Shown piece after piece: positions 42,629-51,082 of a stretch of DNA of 64,000 nucleotides (positions within the stretch are counted from its first letter, which is position 1; every line of letters begins with the position of its first letter). The notes beneath the pieces are model-generated. The model was not told the DNA's origin and made no database searches. It was given only the letters and a program-made list of their open reading frames with translations. The stretch is taken from NCBI GenBank assembly GCA_016201285.1, contig JACQDE010000079.1:1-64000 (forward strand), written 5' to 3'. A program made the position numbers and the translations under genes. This stretch comes from Acidobacteriota bacterium (GTDB lineage: Bacteria; Acidobacteriota; Terriglobia; Acidiferrales; UBA7541).

Positions 42629-43360
42629 TTATTCCCCGACCACTTTGACAAAAATCTCTTCCATGTCCTGCTCGCCGTAGCGCTCGCGCAACTGGGGCAG
42701 TGTCCCTTCGGCCAGCAGTTTGCCGTTATGGATGATCCCGATCGTGTCGCACAGCTTTTCCACCTCGCTCATCACGTGGGTGGAGAAGATCACCGTTTTG
42801 CCCTGCGCCCGGCATTCGCGAATGAACTGCACGATGGTCCGCGCCGTCATCACGTCCAGGCCGATGGTCGGCTCGTCGAAGATCATCACCGGCGGGTTGT
42901 GCACCAGCGTGCGCGCGATGGAAACCTTCTGCTTCATGCCGGTCGAGAGTTTCTCGCAGCGGCGATCGCGGAATTCGTTCATCTCCAGCCGCGCGAAGAT
43001 TTCGTCAATGCGCTTCTGCAACGCGGCCTCCTCCATCCCGAACAGCCGCCCGAAATACTCAACGAATTCCTTGGCGGTGAGGCGGCCGTAGAGCGCCGTC
43101 GCGGTGGAAAGGAAGCCCACGCTGGCGCGAACTTTTTCGGGATCGTCCACCACATCGTAGCCGGCCACCTTGGCCGTGCCCGCCGTCGGTTGCAGGATGG
43201 TGGCCAGCATGCGCAACGTAGTGGTCTTGCCCGCGCCGTTGGCGCCCAGCAGACCGTAGATCTGCCCGGGTTGCGCCTTGAAACTGACGCCGTCCGCCGC
43301 GCGGATTTCCCCGCGCTTCTTGTCCTTGAAAATTTTGGTCAGACCTTGCGCTTCAATCAT
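42629..43360 (-). CDS. NatA-like ABC transporter ATP-binding protein
   Basis: The 243-residue ATPase has Walker A G-A-N-G-A-G-K-T-T near 38-46, signature L-S-T-G-M-K-Q-K near 137-144, Walker B V-M-I-F-D-E-P and an H-loop F-S-T-H-V. It is of the NatA/CcmA type that drives export with NatB-like permeases, two of which follow in the operon. The ATG at M-I-E-A-Q-G-L is the family's usual start; an in-frame upstream ATG would add 26 residues with no match. A clear ribosome site is missing. Confidence 0.92.
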   Translation of the reverse strand: MIEAQGLTKIFKDKKRGEIRAADGVSFKAQPGQIYGLLGANGAGKTTTLRMLATILQPTAGTAKVAGYDVVDDPEKVRASVGFLSTATALYGRLTAKEFVEYFGRLFGMEEAALQKRIDEIFARLEMNEFRDRRCEKLSTGMKQKVSIARTLVHNPPVMIFDEPTIGLDVMTARTIVQFIRECRAQGKTVIFSTHVMSEVEKLCDTIGIIHNGKLLAEGTLPQLRERYGEQDMEEIFVKVVGE

Positions 43361-43616
43361 CGAGGCACACCCTTTTGTTAGCAACGTCTCGGGAAAACCG
43401 GCCGGTGATACCCCCTTGTCCCATACGCAGGGTAGCACAATAAAATTTCATGCGAAGCGGGGAGAAATCAGATGAGCCCAAAAAACTGCCCGGAGTTCAC
43501 CAGAGAAAGACCAGCGGAGTGGCGCGATAGAGGCGATTTCGGAACTCTTTCTCTCGCCACCCATGTACTGGCCAGGAACTTTCGGCTATGGTTGGTCGAG
43601 CGCGAGGAAATCAGCA

Positions 43617-43876
43617 ATGGTGTTGGATTGGTCAAGATGCCCGGCGGTAGAAAGCGTGCCAGGAAAGGTCAGTGGGGCTTGGGTCTTCCGTGGTACGCGA
43701 ATTCCGGTGGCTGCTGTTTTCGAGAACCTGGAGGACGGCCTCATCTATTCCGCCCGGACGCAACTCCCCAACAGGCCAACGAAATGCGAGAAGAAAACAC
43801 CCCAAAAGTGGACGCGGGCAGAACACTCAAAAGGGTGGGAGCTCCCCCTTTATGGACGTGTCAATCGCGTGCGTGA
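43617..43876 (+). pseudogene. Broken DUF433-family gene
   Basis: The start is typical of short DUF433 proteins: D-W-S-R-C-P-A-V-E-S-V-P-G-K-V-S-G-A-W-V, then F-R-G-T-R-I-P-V and F-E-N-L-E-D-G. After E-D-G only 8 bases remain before F-R-P-D-A-T-P-Q-Q-A-N-E in another frame, which matches the following F-P-G-V-T-x-x-Q part of the family. A deletion of about 19-20 bases would explain both the missing residues and the frame change. DUF433 proteins are antitoxin-like partners in some toxin-antitoxin loci; no toxin partner is left here. The 3' end runs over the end of the BrnA-like gene. Confidence 0.6.
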
Positions 43877-44134
43877 GTCCTTTGCCAGATAGTGCTGATC
43901 CAGGGCATACCGGATCAGGGTTTTTATCACCGCCTGCCTGCTTACGTTCAATTCCTTCGCGGCGCGTTCCAACTCTTCGAGCATGGCTGGCGTGAAATCA
44001 ACATTCACCCGTTGAATGGATTTCATCATCCGCCCCGAATTGGTGAAAAAACGTGAAACATTCTTTCCCTTGTCCGCCAGGCGCGCAATGGCTTCTGCTG
44101 AAGCCGCCCTCACTTTCTTACGAGTTCTTTTCAT
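43850..44134 (-). CDS. BrnA-like antitoxin (ribbon-helix-helix)
   Basis: The 94-residue protein has a basic N-terminal arm and then the MetJ/CopG-type fold: strand Q-R-V-N-V-D-F-T (about 41-48), helix A-M-L-E-E-L-E-R-A-A, turn N-V-S, and helix R-Q-A-V-I-K-T-L-I-R-Y-A-L. It is the second gene of a pair: it overlaps the toxin gene by 17 bases, the order (toxin first) typical of BrnT/BrnA loci. It should neutralise the toxin and repress the shared promoter, where a perfect palindrome is found. The downstream end overlaps the broken DUF433 gene on the other strand. Confidence 0.8.
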   Translation of the reverse strand: MKRTRKKVRAASAEAIARLADKGKNVSRFFTNSGRMMKSIQRVNVDFTPAMLEELERAAKELNVSRQAVIKTLIRYALDQHYLAKDSRTRLTRP

Positions 44135-44396
44135 AAAGCGCTCGCTCCTCCCGGGTCGACTTCCAGAGGGTCACCAAATGGCAGTATTCCCCCTCCTTTT
44201 CTTCCCGGACCTCAAAGATCACCGAATACAGTCGCTCACCCACCCATCCGATTGCCCGGTACTGATGCGGGAGATCGGTACGGCAGTCCAAGTAATAGGG
44301 ATGCGAAAAAACCTCCTGCACCTCCTCGAAGCCGATCCCACGCTTGGGATTTGCTCGCAACCTCCGGCTTTTGCGGAGATCAAAGTGAAATCGCAT
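44118..44396 (-). CDS. BrnT-family toxin
   Basis: The 92-residue protein matches the BrnT (RelE-like fold) pattern: F-H-F-D-L-R-K-S near 3-10, R-G-I-G-F-E-E-V-Q-E-V-F (about 20-31), R-A-I-G-W-V-G-E-R-L-Y-S-V-I-F near 46-60, and the C-terminal W-K-S-T-R-E-E-R-A-L-Y-E corresponding to the R-x-A-x-x-x-E-R-x-x-Y-E end of BrnT. Such toxins are ribonucleases that block translation under stress. The start is unusual: almost no 5' leader fits between the likely transcription start and the ATG. An ATG further upstream would cross the operator and is less likely. Confidence 0.8.
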   Translation of the reverse strand: MRFHFDLRKSRRLRANPKRGIGFEEVQEVFSHPYYLDCRTDLPHQYRAIGWVGERLYSVIFEVREEKEGEYCHLVTLWKSTREERALYEKNS

Positions 44397-44400
44397 TTGA

Positions 44401-44438
44401 GTATAACAGTTATACCATGCTGTGTCCGGGAATGACAA
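44401..44438 (-). promoter_or_regulatory. Promoter and palindromic operator of the BrnT/BrnA pair
   Basis: On the minus strand TTGTCA (44433-44438) and TATAAC (44409-44414) are 18 bases apart, a good sigma-70 promoter. A perfect palindrome GTATAAC-T-GTTATAC (44401-44415) covers the -10 box, the expected place for repressor binding. The start codon comes only 4 bases after the palindrome, so the transcript has an almost absent leader. Confidence 0.7.
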
Positions 44439-44588
44439 CCACCGAGGCAATACAGTTCACGCCGGCTGAGGAGGTTTGCTTCAAAAAGAATGGCGCGCTC
44501 CGCAAACCCAACCGGAGCGCAAAAGTCGCGCCGAGAGCGATTCGAACTCTGCCTACTCTCCAGAAATTTCACTGGAATGCGTGGATGC

Positions 44589-44750
44589 TCAGCCCTTGTG
44601 GCACTTGGGGCAGTGCTTGGCGGCGAAGTTCTCCGGCGTCACCTCAAACATATAGTTGCAGGAGATGCAGACGCGGTGAATTTTCCTGGGCAGCGGCGCG
44701 CCGGGCTTGGCTGCTTCGGTCTTGGTCTCGGAATGATGCGCGTTACTCAT
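44589..44750 (-). CDS. Small zinc-ribbon protein (53 residues)
   Basis: A short frame with R-V-C-I-S-C near 27-32 and H-C-P-K-C near 46-50 forms one zinc ribbon; the N-terminal 20 residues are polar and disordered. AGGGAAA precedes the ATG. The gene lies just downstream of an MFS gene on the same strand, 89 bases away, and ends a block of minus-strand genes. Its role is unknown. Confidence 0.65.
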   Translation of the reverse strand: MSNAHHSETKTEAAKPGAPLPRKIHRVCISCNYMFEVTPENFAAKHCPKCHKG

Positions 44751-44838
44751 GATTTTCCCTTTTTCTCTGCTGCTCGAACGCCATTCTAACAGCAGTGCCA
44801 GCCGCTTTCCAGCCGCCGGTGGCGCTCGCCCCTGAATC

Positions 44839-46083
44839 TTATTGAAGCTTTCGCACTTCCTGAGCGGTGAGCGCAATCCCCGCCATCAGCACCAGCGCAA
44901 AGCCGCTGGAGGCCGCCAGCGCCGTGGGCGCGCCCCACAACTCGGCGAGCGAGCCGATGAGCAGACTCCCCAGCGGCGTGAACCCCAGAAACGCCATGGT
45001 ATGCATGCTCAGCACGCGGCCGCGAATTTCGTCGGGCACAAGTGTCTGGATCAGGCTGTTGACGGTGGCCACCGAGCCGACCACCGCCCCGCCGGCCACG
45101 GCCAACAGAAACATCGAAAGGAGCGGCTGGCGCGAGAGGCAGAAGAGCAGGATGGCGGTGAAAAACAGCGTCGCCGAAAATAAAACGAGGGGGCCGCGGC
45201 GGCGATGTGGCTTCATGGACGCGAGATGTACGCCTCCGAGCAGCGCGCCGAAGCCCGCCGCTCCCATCAGGTAACCCAGTCCCTTCGGGCCGACGTGCAG
45301 CACGTTTTTCGCGAACTCCGGCATCATCACCAGGTAGGGCAGCCCGAACATGCTGACAATCGCCACGATGACGATCAGCAGCAGGATCGTGCGGTTCGTC
45401 CGAACGTAGCGGAAGCCTTCCGCCAGATCCTCGCGCCACGAGTTCGCCGCGCGATCCTCGCGCTCCGGGAAGCGCGTCCGCGCCAGCACGAAAAGCAGCG
45501 GCACGTAACTCAAGGCGTTCAGGTAAAAGCACGCGGCGATGTCGAGTCCCGCGATGGTGAGTCCCGCCAGCGATGGCCCCACCACGCGTGAAAGATTGAA
45601 CTGGATGGAATTCAGCGCGATGGCGTTGAGCGTGTCCTCGCGCTCGACCAGGTCGCGCACCGCCGCCTGATAGCTTGGCGCATTGAGGGCCATGGTGGTG
45701 CCGGCCAGGAACGCGATCACGGTGATGCGCTCCACGGTCGCCTGCTTCATCGTCACCAGCACCGCCAGCGTCAGCGCCAGCAACATCATCGCCGTTTGCG
45801 TCGTCAGCAGAAGTTTCCGCCGGCCGGCGCGGTCCGCAATCACGCCGCCGGGCAGCGAGAAGAGCAGCGCCGGCACCTGCTGCGCGAATCCCACCACGCC
45901 GAGCCAGAACGGCGAGTTCGTCAGCGTCAGCACCAGCCAGCCCTGGGCCACGTTCTGCATCCACGAGCCGATGTTGGAGACGAAGTTGCCCGTCCAGAAG
46001 ACGCGGAACTCGGTATGCCGCAGCGCGCGGAACCATCCGTGCCCCGGCGCCAGCAGTACGTCCAGCGGCAAACGGGCTGTCAT
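44839..46083 (-). CDS. MFS transporter (EntS/MFS_3-like)
   Basis: The 414-residue protein has 12 transmembrane helices, W-T-G-N-F-V-S-N-I-G-S-W-M-Q in helix 1 and the loop G-G-V-I-A-D-R-A-G-R-R-K-L-L near 80-93, typical of the EntS (enterobactin exporter) branch. The substrate is unknown. I chose the ATG with GGAAGG upstream; an in-frame ATG at 46134, one base after the receiver gene's stop, would add 17 Pro/Gly-rich residues and make the two genes tightly coupled. Confidence 0.88.
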   Translation of the reverse strand: MTARLPLDVLLAPGHGWFRALRHTEFRVFWTGNFVSNIGSWMQNVAQGWLVLTLTNSPFWLGVVGFAQQVPALLFSLPGGVIADRAGRRKLLLTTQTAMMLLALTLAVLVTMKQATVERITVIAFLAGTTMALNAPSYQAAVRDLVEREDTLNAIALNSIQFNLSRVVGPSLAGLTIAGLDIAACFYLNALSYVPLLFVLARTRFPEREDRAANSWREDLAEGFRYVRTNRTILLLIVIVAIVSMFGLPYLVMMPEFAKNVLHVGPKGLGYLMGAAGFGALLGGVHLASMKPHRRRGPLVLFSATLFFTAILLFCLSRQPLLSMFLLAVAGGAVVGSVATVNSLIQTLVPDEIRGRVLSMHTMAFLGFTPLGSLLIGSLAELWGAPTALAASSGFALVLMAGIALTAQEVRKLQ

Positions 46084-46135
46084 TGAGTTGGAGCCTTCCG
46101 GTCCTGCGGGCGGAACTTCCGGCGGGATGCCCATG

Positions 46136-46477
46136 CTAAGCGGCCAGGCCTTTGAGAAGGTTTTCCACGCGCGCCACCACGTCGCCCACGGTGACGGGCT
46201 TGCAGAGCACGGCCGCCGCCCAGCCGGGCGCGGGCGCCGCGGGCGAAGTGATCACCACCACGGGCACGCGCCGCGCGAACGGTTCCAGAGCCTCCGGCGC
46301 GCCACGCAGCGACGTTGCGTCCAGCACCACCGCGTCCGGCATCGTGCCCGACGCGCGCGCGCGCGCCGCTTCGTCCGCTGTTTCCATGCCCAGCGCCTCG
46401 AGGCCGTGCCCGCGCAGCTCCGCGCGCACCAGGCTGCGCAGCGTCCAGTCTTCTCCGATCACGAACACGGTTGGCAT
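46136..46477 (-). CDS. Short receiver-domain protein
   Basis: The 113 residues form one receiver domain: acidic pair E9-D10 in V-I-G-E-D-W, phosphoacceptor D53 in V-V-L-D-A-T, and lysine K93 in L-C-K-P-V. It has no output domain. An in-frame ATG 12 bases upstream is also possible. The MFS gene follows directly, so the receiver may influence export, but no kinase gene is near. Many insert residues (E-L-R-G-H-G-L-E-A) are non-standard, and phosphorylation has not been shown for such short forms. Confidence 0.8.
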   Translation of the reverse strand: MPTVFVIGEDWTLRSLVRAELRGHGLEALGMETADEAARARASGTMPDAVVLDATSLRGAPEALEPFARRVPVVVITSPAAPAPGWAAAVLCKPVTVGDVVARVENLLKGLAA

Positions 46478-46640
46478 GATGGGACACATCGGGTTGAAAT
46501 TCGTTCGTGCATCCCGGCAGGAAAGTATAGCATCCACTTGAGCGGCGCGTTTGTGGCCGGGCCGCGTGCGCGCGCCCGGAGGGTCTGCTAGAATGCGGCG
46601 GTTTCTTGAACGCCGCGAAGCGGACGGCGCCCCCATCACG

Positions 46641-47873
46641 ATGAAATTGACCACCAGACGGCTCGTCTTCGGAGTGATCGCCATCGTAATCCTGCTGGTG
46701 ATCGCCCTGCGCTTCACCGGGCGCGGGGCGAAGCCGGAAGTCACCGTCCTCACGGTTGGGCGCGAGAACCTGAGCGCGATGATTGCCAGCAACGGCAAGG
46801 TCGAGCCGCTCGATCCGCACGTATTTCGCGCGCCGTTCGACTCGTTTGTCAGCCGCGTGCTCGCCGTGGAAGGCCACGCGGTGAAGCGCGGGGAGCTGCT
46901 CCTGGAGCTGGAAACCGCGGCGACCGCCGCGGCGCTGGCCCGCGCGAAAGAAGAATTGGTCGCCGCCGAAGAGGCCCTCCGTGCCGCGCGGGCCGGCGGG
47001 CCGGCGGCCGAAGTGGCGCAACTCGAACGGGACCTGCGCACCTCCGATGCCGAGCTCGCCCGCCTCCGGCGCGAGCGCGAGGCGCTCACCCGCCTGCTCT
47101 CGAAGCAGGCCGCCACCCAGGATGAGCTCGACCGCAACACGCTCGAGCTCGAACGCGCCGAAGCGCAGGCCCGCCTGGTCCAGCAGAAAAAAGAGGACCT
47201 CGCGCGCCGCGTGAAGCTCGACCAGGAGCGCGCGGCGCTGCTCGTCGAGCGCGCCCGCAACGATCTCCGCGCACTCGAGGAGAGAATCCAGCAGGCCCGC
47301 CCCACGGCGCCCGCGGACGGCACGCTGTTCGCGTTGCCCGTACGCGCGCGGGATTTCGTCCACGCCGGCGACGTGCTGGCCGAAGTGGCGGACCTGGCCC
47401 GCATCCGCGTCCGCGCGTTCGTGGACGAGCCGGAGCTGGGCGCGCTCGAACCCGGCCAGGCCGTCGAGATTACCTGGGATGCCGCGCCGGGGCGCGTCTG
47501 GAACGGGCGCAGCGAGCGGGTGCCCCGGGCCGTGGTCTCGCGCGGCACGCGCAGCGTCGGCGAAGTGCTCTGCTCGGTGGAAAACGTGAAGTCGGACCTG
47601 ATGCCGAACACCAACGTCAACGTGCTGATCCGGGTCCGCGAGCGGCAGAACGCGCTGGTGGTTCCCCGCGGGGCCGTCCGCGTGGAAGGGAACCGCCGCG
47701 TGGTGTTCGTTCTCGAAGGCAGCCGCCTGCGACAGCGCGAAATCCGTGTCGGCATCGCCAGCGCGGCGAAGTTCGAGGTACTGCAGGGTCTCTCCGAAGG
47801 CGAGCGGGTGGCGTTGCCCGGCGAAGTGATCCTGCGCAACGACCTTGAAGTTTCCGCGATCTCGCCGAAATAG
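46641..47873 (+). CDS. HlyD/MacA-type periplasmic adaptor of an efflux system
   Basis: From this ATG the protein has 410 residues. An N-terminal membrane anchor (about 9-25) is followed by a split biotinyl-lipoyl domain (about 40-95 and 215-250), a long coiled-coil hairpin (about 95-215), a beta-barrel domain (about 260-330) and a membrane-proximal end (about 340-405). This is the adaptor that joins an inner-membrane pump to TolC. The remaining parts (a MacB permease and a TolC-like protein) come 3.2 kb later on the same strand, after two minus-strand genes. In-frame ATGs upstream do not add family sequence. Confidence 0.9.
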   Translation: MKLTTRRLVFGVIAIVILLVIALRFTGRGAKPEVTVLTVGRENLSAMIASNGKVEPLDPHVFRAPFDSFVSRVLAVEGHAVKRGELLLELETAATAAALARAKEELVAAEEALRAARAGGPAAEVAQLERDLRTSDAELARLRREREALTRLLSKQAATQDELDRNTLELERAEAQARLVQQKKEDLARRVKLDQERAALLVERARNDLRALEERIQQARPTAPADGTLFALPVRARDFVHAGDVLAEVADLARIRVRAFVDEPELGALEPGQAVEITWDAAPGRVWNGRSERVPRAVVSRGTRSVGEVLCSVENVKSDLMPNTNVNVLIRVRERQNALVVPRGAVRVEGNRRVVFVLEGSRLRQREIRVGIASAAKFEVLQGLSEGERVALPGEVILRNDLEVSAISPK

Positions 47874-47996
47874 CCAGCAAAAGAATCGGGCCCGGCAAAA
47901 CACTGATCCCGGCGGATTTTGACGCTTCCGTTTTCTAACCCTATAACGCTTTACCTCTGCCACTCTGTCATTCTGCAACCTTGTCTTTTCCCTCGC

Positions 47997-49454
47997 TCAT
48001 TCCACCCTGCACACTCTCACCCTTGCGTTCGCGTAAGGGCACGGCAACTCTGCCGCCGCTGGCTGCTCCAGCACGACCCAGGTGACGCCGTACTTCGCGC
48101 GCAGCCGCACAAAATCCTCCCGCCGGAAAATTTTCCAGCCCTGAACGGTCTCGAACTGCTCCTTCCAATCGCCAGCCAGTGCAGGGAAAAGCGAAGCCAC
48201 CGAGCGGTCCTTTGAGAAGTCCACGAGCATGCTGCGCTCGGCGAGCGCGCGGAATCCGTGGTTGTCTTCTCCGGGGGAATTCATGTGCATCGGATCGAGC
48301 GCAAAGAGCGCGTCGCGCGGCGTGTTGGCGCGGATCCAGGCGAAGGCGTCGAGCCATTCGTTCTGCGCGGCGCGTCCCGGCCATTCAATATGCGGGCTGG
48401 CCGGAAAAATGGCGCGCTGCGCGAGAAACATTCCGGCACAAATGGGCAGGAAAAGCAGCGCCCAGCGCCAGGCGCGGTCGCGCAGAACGCACCGGCCCAG
48501 CAGGCCGCCGCCCAGCAGGAAGAGCAGCACATAAACGAAATGCAGTTCGCGCATCGGCCGGAGCGCGATCAGCGGCTCGAGCTGCGGCACGGTCGTAATC
48601 AGCAAAGCGGCCGCGATGCCCGCCGCGCAGGACGCGGCGAGCCCCGCGCACACGCGCGCCAGCGTGGCCGCGCCGTTTTTCCGGCCCCAGCGCGCGAACC
48701 ACCCGAGCAGCAGCACCGGCCCGTACGCGCCCAGCCATTCGTACCACGTCCATTGCAGCGGAAAATGCTGCCGGCGTGGCCGCACGATTTCCCGCATCGC
48801 TGCGCCCGCCGGCGTCTTCTCCGTGCCCCACAGGAATAGCGCCGCGGGCACTGCCCCGGCTGCCGGTGCGGCGAAGCGCACTTGGAACAGCAAGTGCACC
48901 GCGGCGTAGAGGGCCACCTGCGGATGCGTAATCGCCGTGAGCGCGAGCCAGGCGAGTGCCCGTGGCCGCCGATCGAGCACCGCGCCGAGCGCAAGCAACG
49001 CGAACGCCGTGGCCAGCACGCGCGGGTGCGCGTACTGGTCCACCATCAGCACCAGCGTGCCCGCTACCGGGATGGTCATCAGCGACGCGACCATGGCCAC
49101 GCCTGCCCAGGGCGCCGCTGTGTCCGCAAAACACCGCCGCCCGATCCGCAGGCATCCGAGCAGCACCAGGAATACTGCGGCGCCGTGCCACAGCAACATC
49201 GCCCATTCCAGCGGCAGATGCGAGATGCGGATGGACAACGCGACCATCTCGCCGTACAGCATCCAGTGCGCTTGCGTGAGAAAGAATTGCGCGTCGTGCG
49301 GGAAAAGTGCGGGGTCGAGCGTCTTCTTGATCGCGGGCAGATAGATGGACTGATCTTCCACGCCGAAGTGGTAGCCATGGACGAGCACCGCCGTCGCCGT
49401 CAGCAACAGCAGAAAAGTTATGTCCCGAAAAGTCGTTTTTGGCGTTTCAGCCAC
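47997..49454 (-). CDS. Multi-TM membrane protein, first of a tandem pair
   Basis: The 485-residue protein has about ten transmembrane helices and no known catalytic motif. The N-terminus contains H-G-Y-H-F-G-V-E-D-Q-S-I-Y-L-P-A-I-K near 26-43, the middle V-D-Q-Y-A-H-P-R-V-L-A-T-A-F, and the end a soluble part with G-E-D-N-H-G-F-R-A-L-A-E-R. The layout is like polytopic GT-C glycosyltransferase-type proteins, but no DxD or similar motif can be assigned with confidence. The gene upstream on this strand is a close paralog (same motifs, about half the residues alike by eye). They face the opposite way to the efflux genes that flank them. Confidence 0.75.
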   Translation of the reverse strand: MAETPKTTFRDITFLLLLTATAVLVHGYHFGVEDQSIYLPAIKKTLDPALFPHDAQFFLTQAHWMLYGEMVALSIRISHLPLEWAMLLWHGAAVFLVLLGCLRIGRRCFADTAAPWAGVAMVASLMTIPVAGTLVLMVDQYAHPRVLATAFALLALGAVLDRRPRALAWLALTAITHPQVALYAAVHLLFQVRFAAPAAGAVPAALFLWGTEKTPAGAAMREIVRPRRQHFPLQWTWYEWLGAYGPVLLLGWFARWGRKNGAATLARVCAGLAASCAAGIAAALLITTVPQLEPLIALRPMRELHFVYVLLFLLGGGLLGRCVLRDRAWRWALLFLPICAGMFLAQRAIFPASPHIEWPGRAAQNEWLDAFAWIRANTPRDALFALDPMHMNSPGEDNHGFRALAERSMLVDFSKDRSVASLFPALAGDWKEQFETVQGWKIFRREDFVRLRAKYGVTWVVLEQPAAAELPCPYANARVRVCRVE

Positions 49455-49493
49455 GCGGCCATCCGAATTGCGCTCGTTGATGGGGATGAATTC

Positions 49494-50939
49494 TCATTCG
49501 AGGCGGCAGACCATCACCGTCGGATTGGCGTAAGGACAGTTGAGCCCGGCGACGCCGGGGCGCTCCACGACCACCCAGGTAACACCGTATTTCGCGCGCA
49601 ATTGTTGGAAGCCGGCCAGTTGAAAAGTTTTCCACGCTTCGCGCGCGCGCACTTGATCGCGCCACGCGTAGGCCAGTTCCGGAAAGAGCCCCACCACGCC
49701 GCGGTCTTTGGTGTAGTCGGCCATCATGCCGCGCTCGGCGAACGCGCGAAAGCCGTGATGGTCCTCGCCGGGGCGCTCCATGTGCCGCGGATCGAGCGCA
49801 AGATAGGCGTCGCGCGGCGTGTTTTGCCGGACCCAGTCGAAGGCTTCGACCCAATCGTTCCGCGGAGTGCGGCCCGGCCATTCAATATGCGGGCTGTCGG
49901 GAAAAACGTGCCGCTGGGCGTAGAACATTCCCGAGCAGAGCGGCAAGAACAGCAGCGCCCAGCGCCAGGCGCGCTTCCGCAGCACGAATTCGCCCAGCAG
50001 GCCTCCGCCGAACAAAAACAGGGCAATATACAGCAGGTGCAGCGTGCGCATCGGCTGCAGCGGGATGAATCGGTGCAGTTGCGGCACGCCGTTTACCAGG
50101 AGTCCCGCCGCCACTGTCAGCCCGCCGGAAAGCGCGAGCCGCCGGCAGATGTGCCTCATGGCCGGCGTGCCCCGCTGCTCGCCGAGGCGCGCGAAGCACG
50201 GCAGCAGCGCAATCGGCCCAAACGCGCCCAGCCATTCGTACCAGCGCCACTGAAAAATGAGCCAGTCCGGGCGGGTCGCCAGCAGCTCGCGCCATGCCGC
50301 GTTCGGAGGCGCCCAGTAGGGCAGGTCCGGCATCACCAGCGCCGCCGGTGTCCACCGCGGAACTCTCCACGCCAGCAGTGCCAGGTGGACGCAGCCGAAC
50401 AGCGCGATCTGCGGATGAATCACCCCGGCCAGCGCCACCCAGGCGAACGTGGAGAGCTTGCGGTCGAGCACTGCGCACGCGGCGAAAAGCACCGCGGCGG
50501 TGGCCAGCGTGCGCGGATGCAGATACTGGTCCATCATCAGCATCAGCGTGCCGGCAATGGGGATCGTGATCACCGAAACGACCATCGCCACGCCTGCCCA
50601 CTGGGCCACGCCGGCGGAGAAGCAGCGCCGGCTCAGCCGCAGGCAGCCCCACAGAAAAAGGTAGACGCTCACGAAATGCCAAAGGAACACGACGGCGTCG
50701 AGCGGAAGATGTGTAATCCGAACCGTGAACGCCACGATTGCGATCAGCAGCGTCAGCCGCGTCTGAGCCAGAAAAAACAGCGCATCCCGCGGATAAAGGC
50801 CGGGGTCGAGCAATTTCTTCACCGCCGGCAAGTAAATAGCCTGGTCTTCGACGCCCAGGTGGTAGCCGTGGATGAGAACGACTGCGGCGGTGAGAAGCAG
50901 CAGCAGCGCGAAATCGCGGAAGCTCATTTTGGGAGGCAC
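49494..50939 (-). CDS. Multi-TM membrane protein, second of a tandem pair
   Basis: The 481-residue protein is a paralog of the next gene: H-G-Y-H-L-G-V-E-D-Q-A-I-Y-L-P-A-V-K near 25-42, M-D-Q-Y-L-H-P-R-T-L-A-T-A, and G-E-D-H-H-G-F-R-A-F-A-E-R near the C-terminus are repeated almost exactly. It has about ten transmembrane helices and a soluble C-terminal domain. Its function is unknown. The conserved E-D-Q/D-Q-Y-x-H-P motifs, at membrane edges in both copies, are candidates for an active site. It lies 39 bases upstream of the paralog, so they form one unit. The gene starts 143 bases before the MacB permease, divergently. Confidence 0.75.
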   Translation of the reverse strand: MPPKMSFRDFALLLLLTAAVVLIHGYHLGVEDQAIYLPAVKKLLDPGLYPRDALFFLAQTRLTLLIAIVAFTVRITHLPLDAVVFLWHFVSVYLFLWGCLRLSRRCFSAGVAQWAGVAMVVSVITIPIAGTLMLMMDQYLHPRTLATAAVLFAACAVLDRKLSTFAWVALAGVIHPQIALFGCVHLALLAWRVPRWTPAALVMPDLPYWAPPNAAWRELLATRPDWLIFQWRWYEWLGAFGPIALLPCFARLGEQRGTPAMRHICRRLALSGGLTVAAGLLVNGVPQLHRFIPLQPMRTLHLLYIALFLFGGGLLGEFVLRKRAWRWALLFLPLCSGMFYAQRHVFPDSPHIEWPGRTPRNDWVEAFDWVRQNTPRDAYLALDPRHMERPGEDHHGFRAFAERGMMADYTKDRGVVGLFPELAYAWRDQVRAREAWKTFQLAGFQQLRAKYGVTWVVVERPGVAGLNCPYANPTVMVCRLE

Positions 50940-51082
50940 AGGCCCGGCAATCTATACTGCGTGGCCGTGCTCGTCAAACGAGTTTCGGCGCCGTTCTTGC
51001 GGCAGGTTTGTTATAGTTTCGGCCGGATGCATCCATTCTTCGGGTTGCGCAGTCGAAGAATGGGGGGCAGGAGATCGCATCG

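Noticed and set aside
40560-42680. A 706-residue plus-strand frame across both NatB-like permeases
   Set aside because: His/Gln/Arg-rich antisense shadow of two permeases with clear helices.
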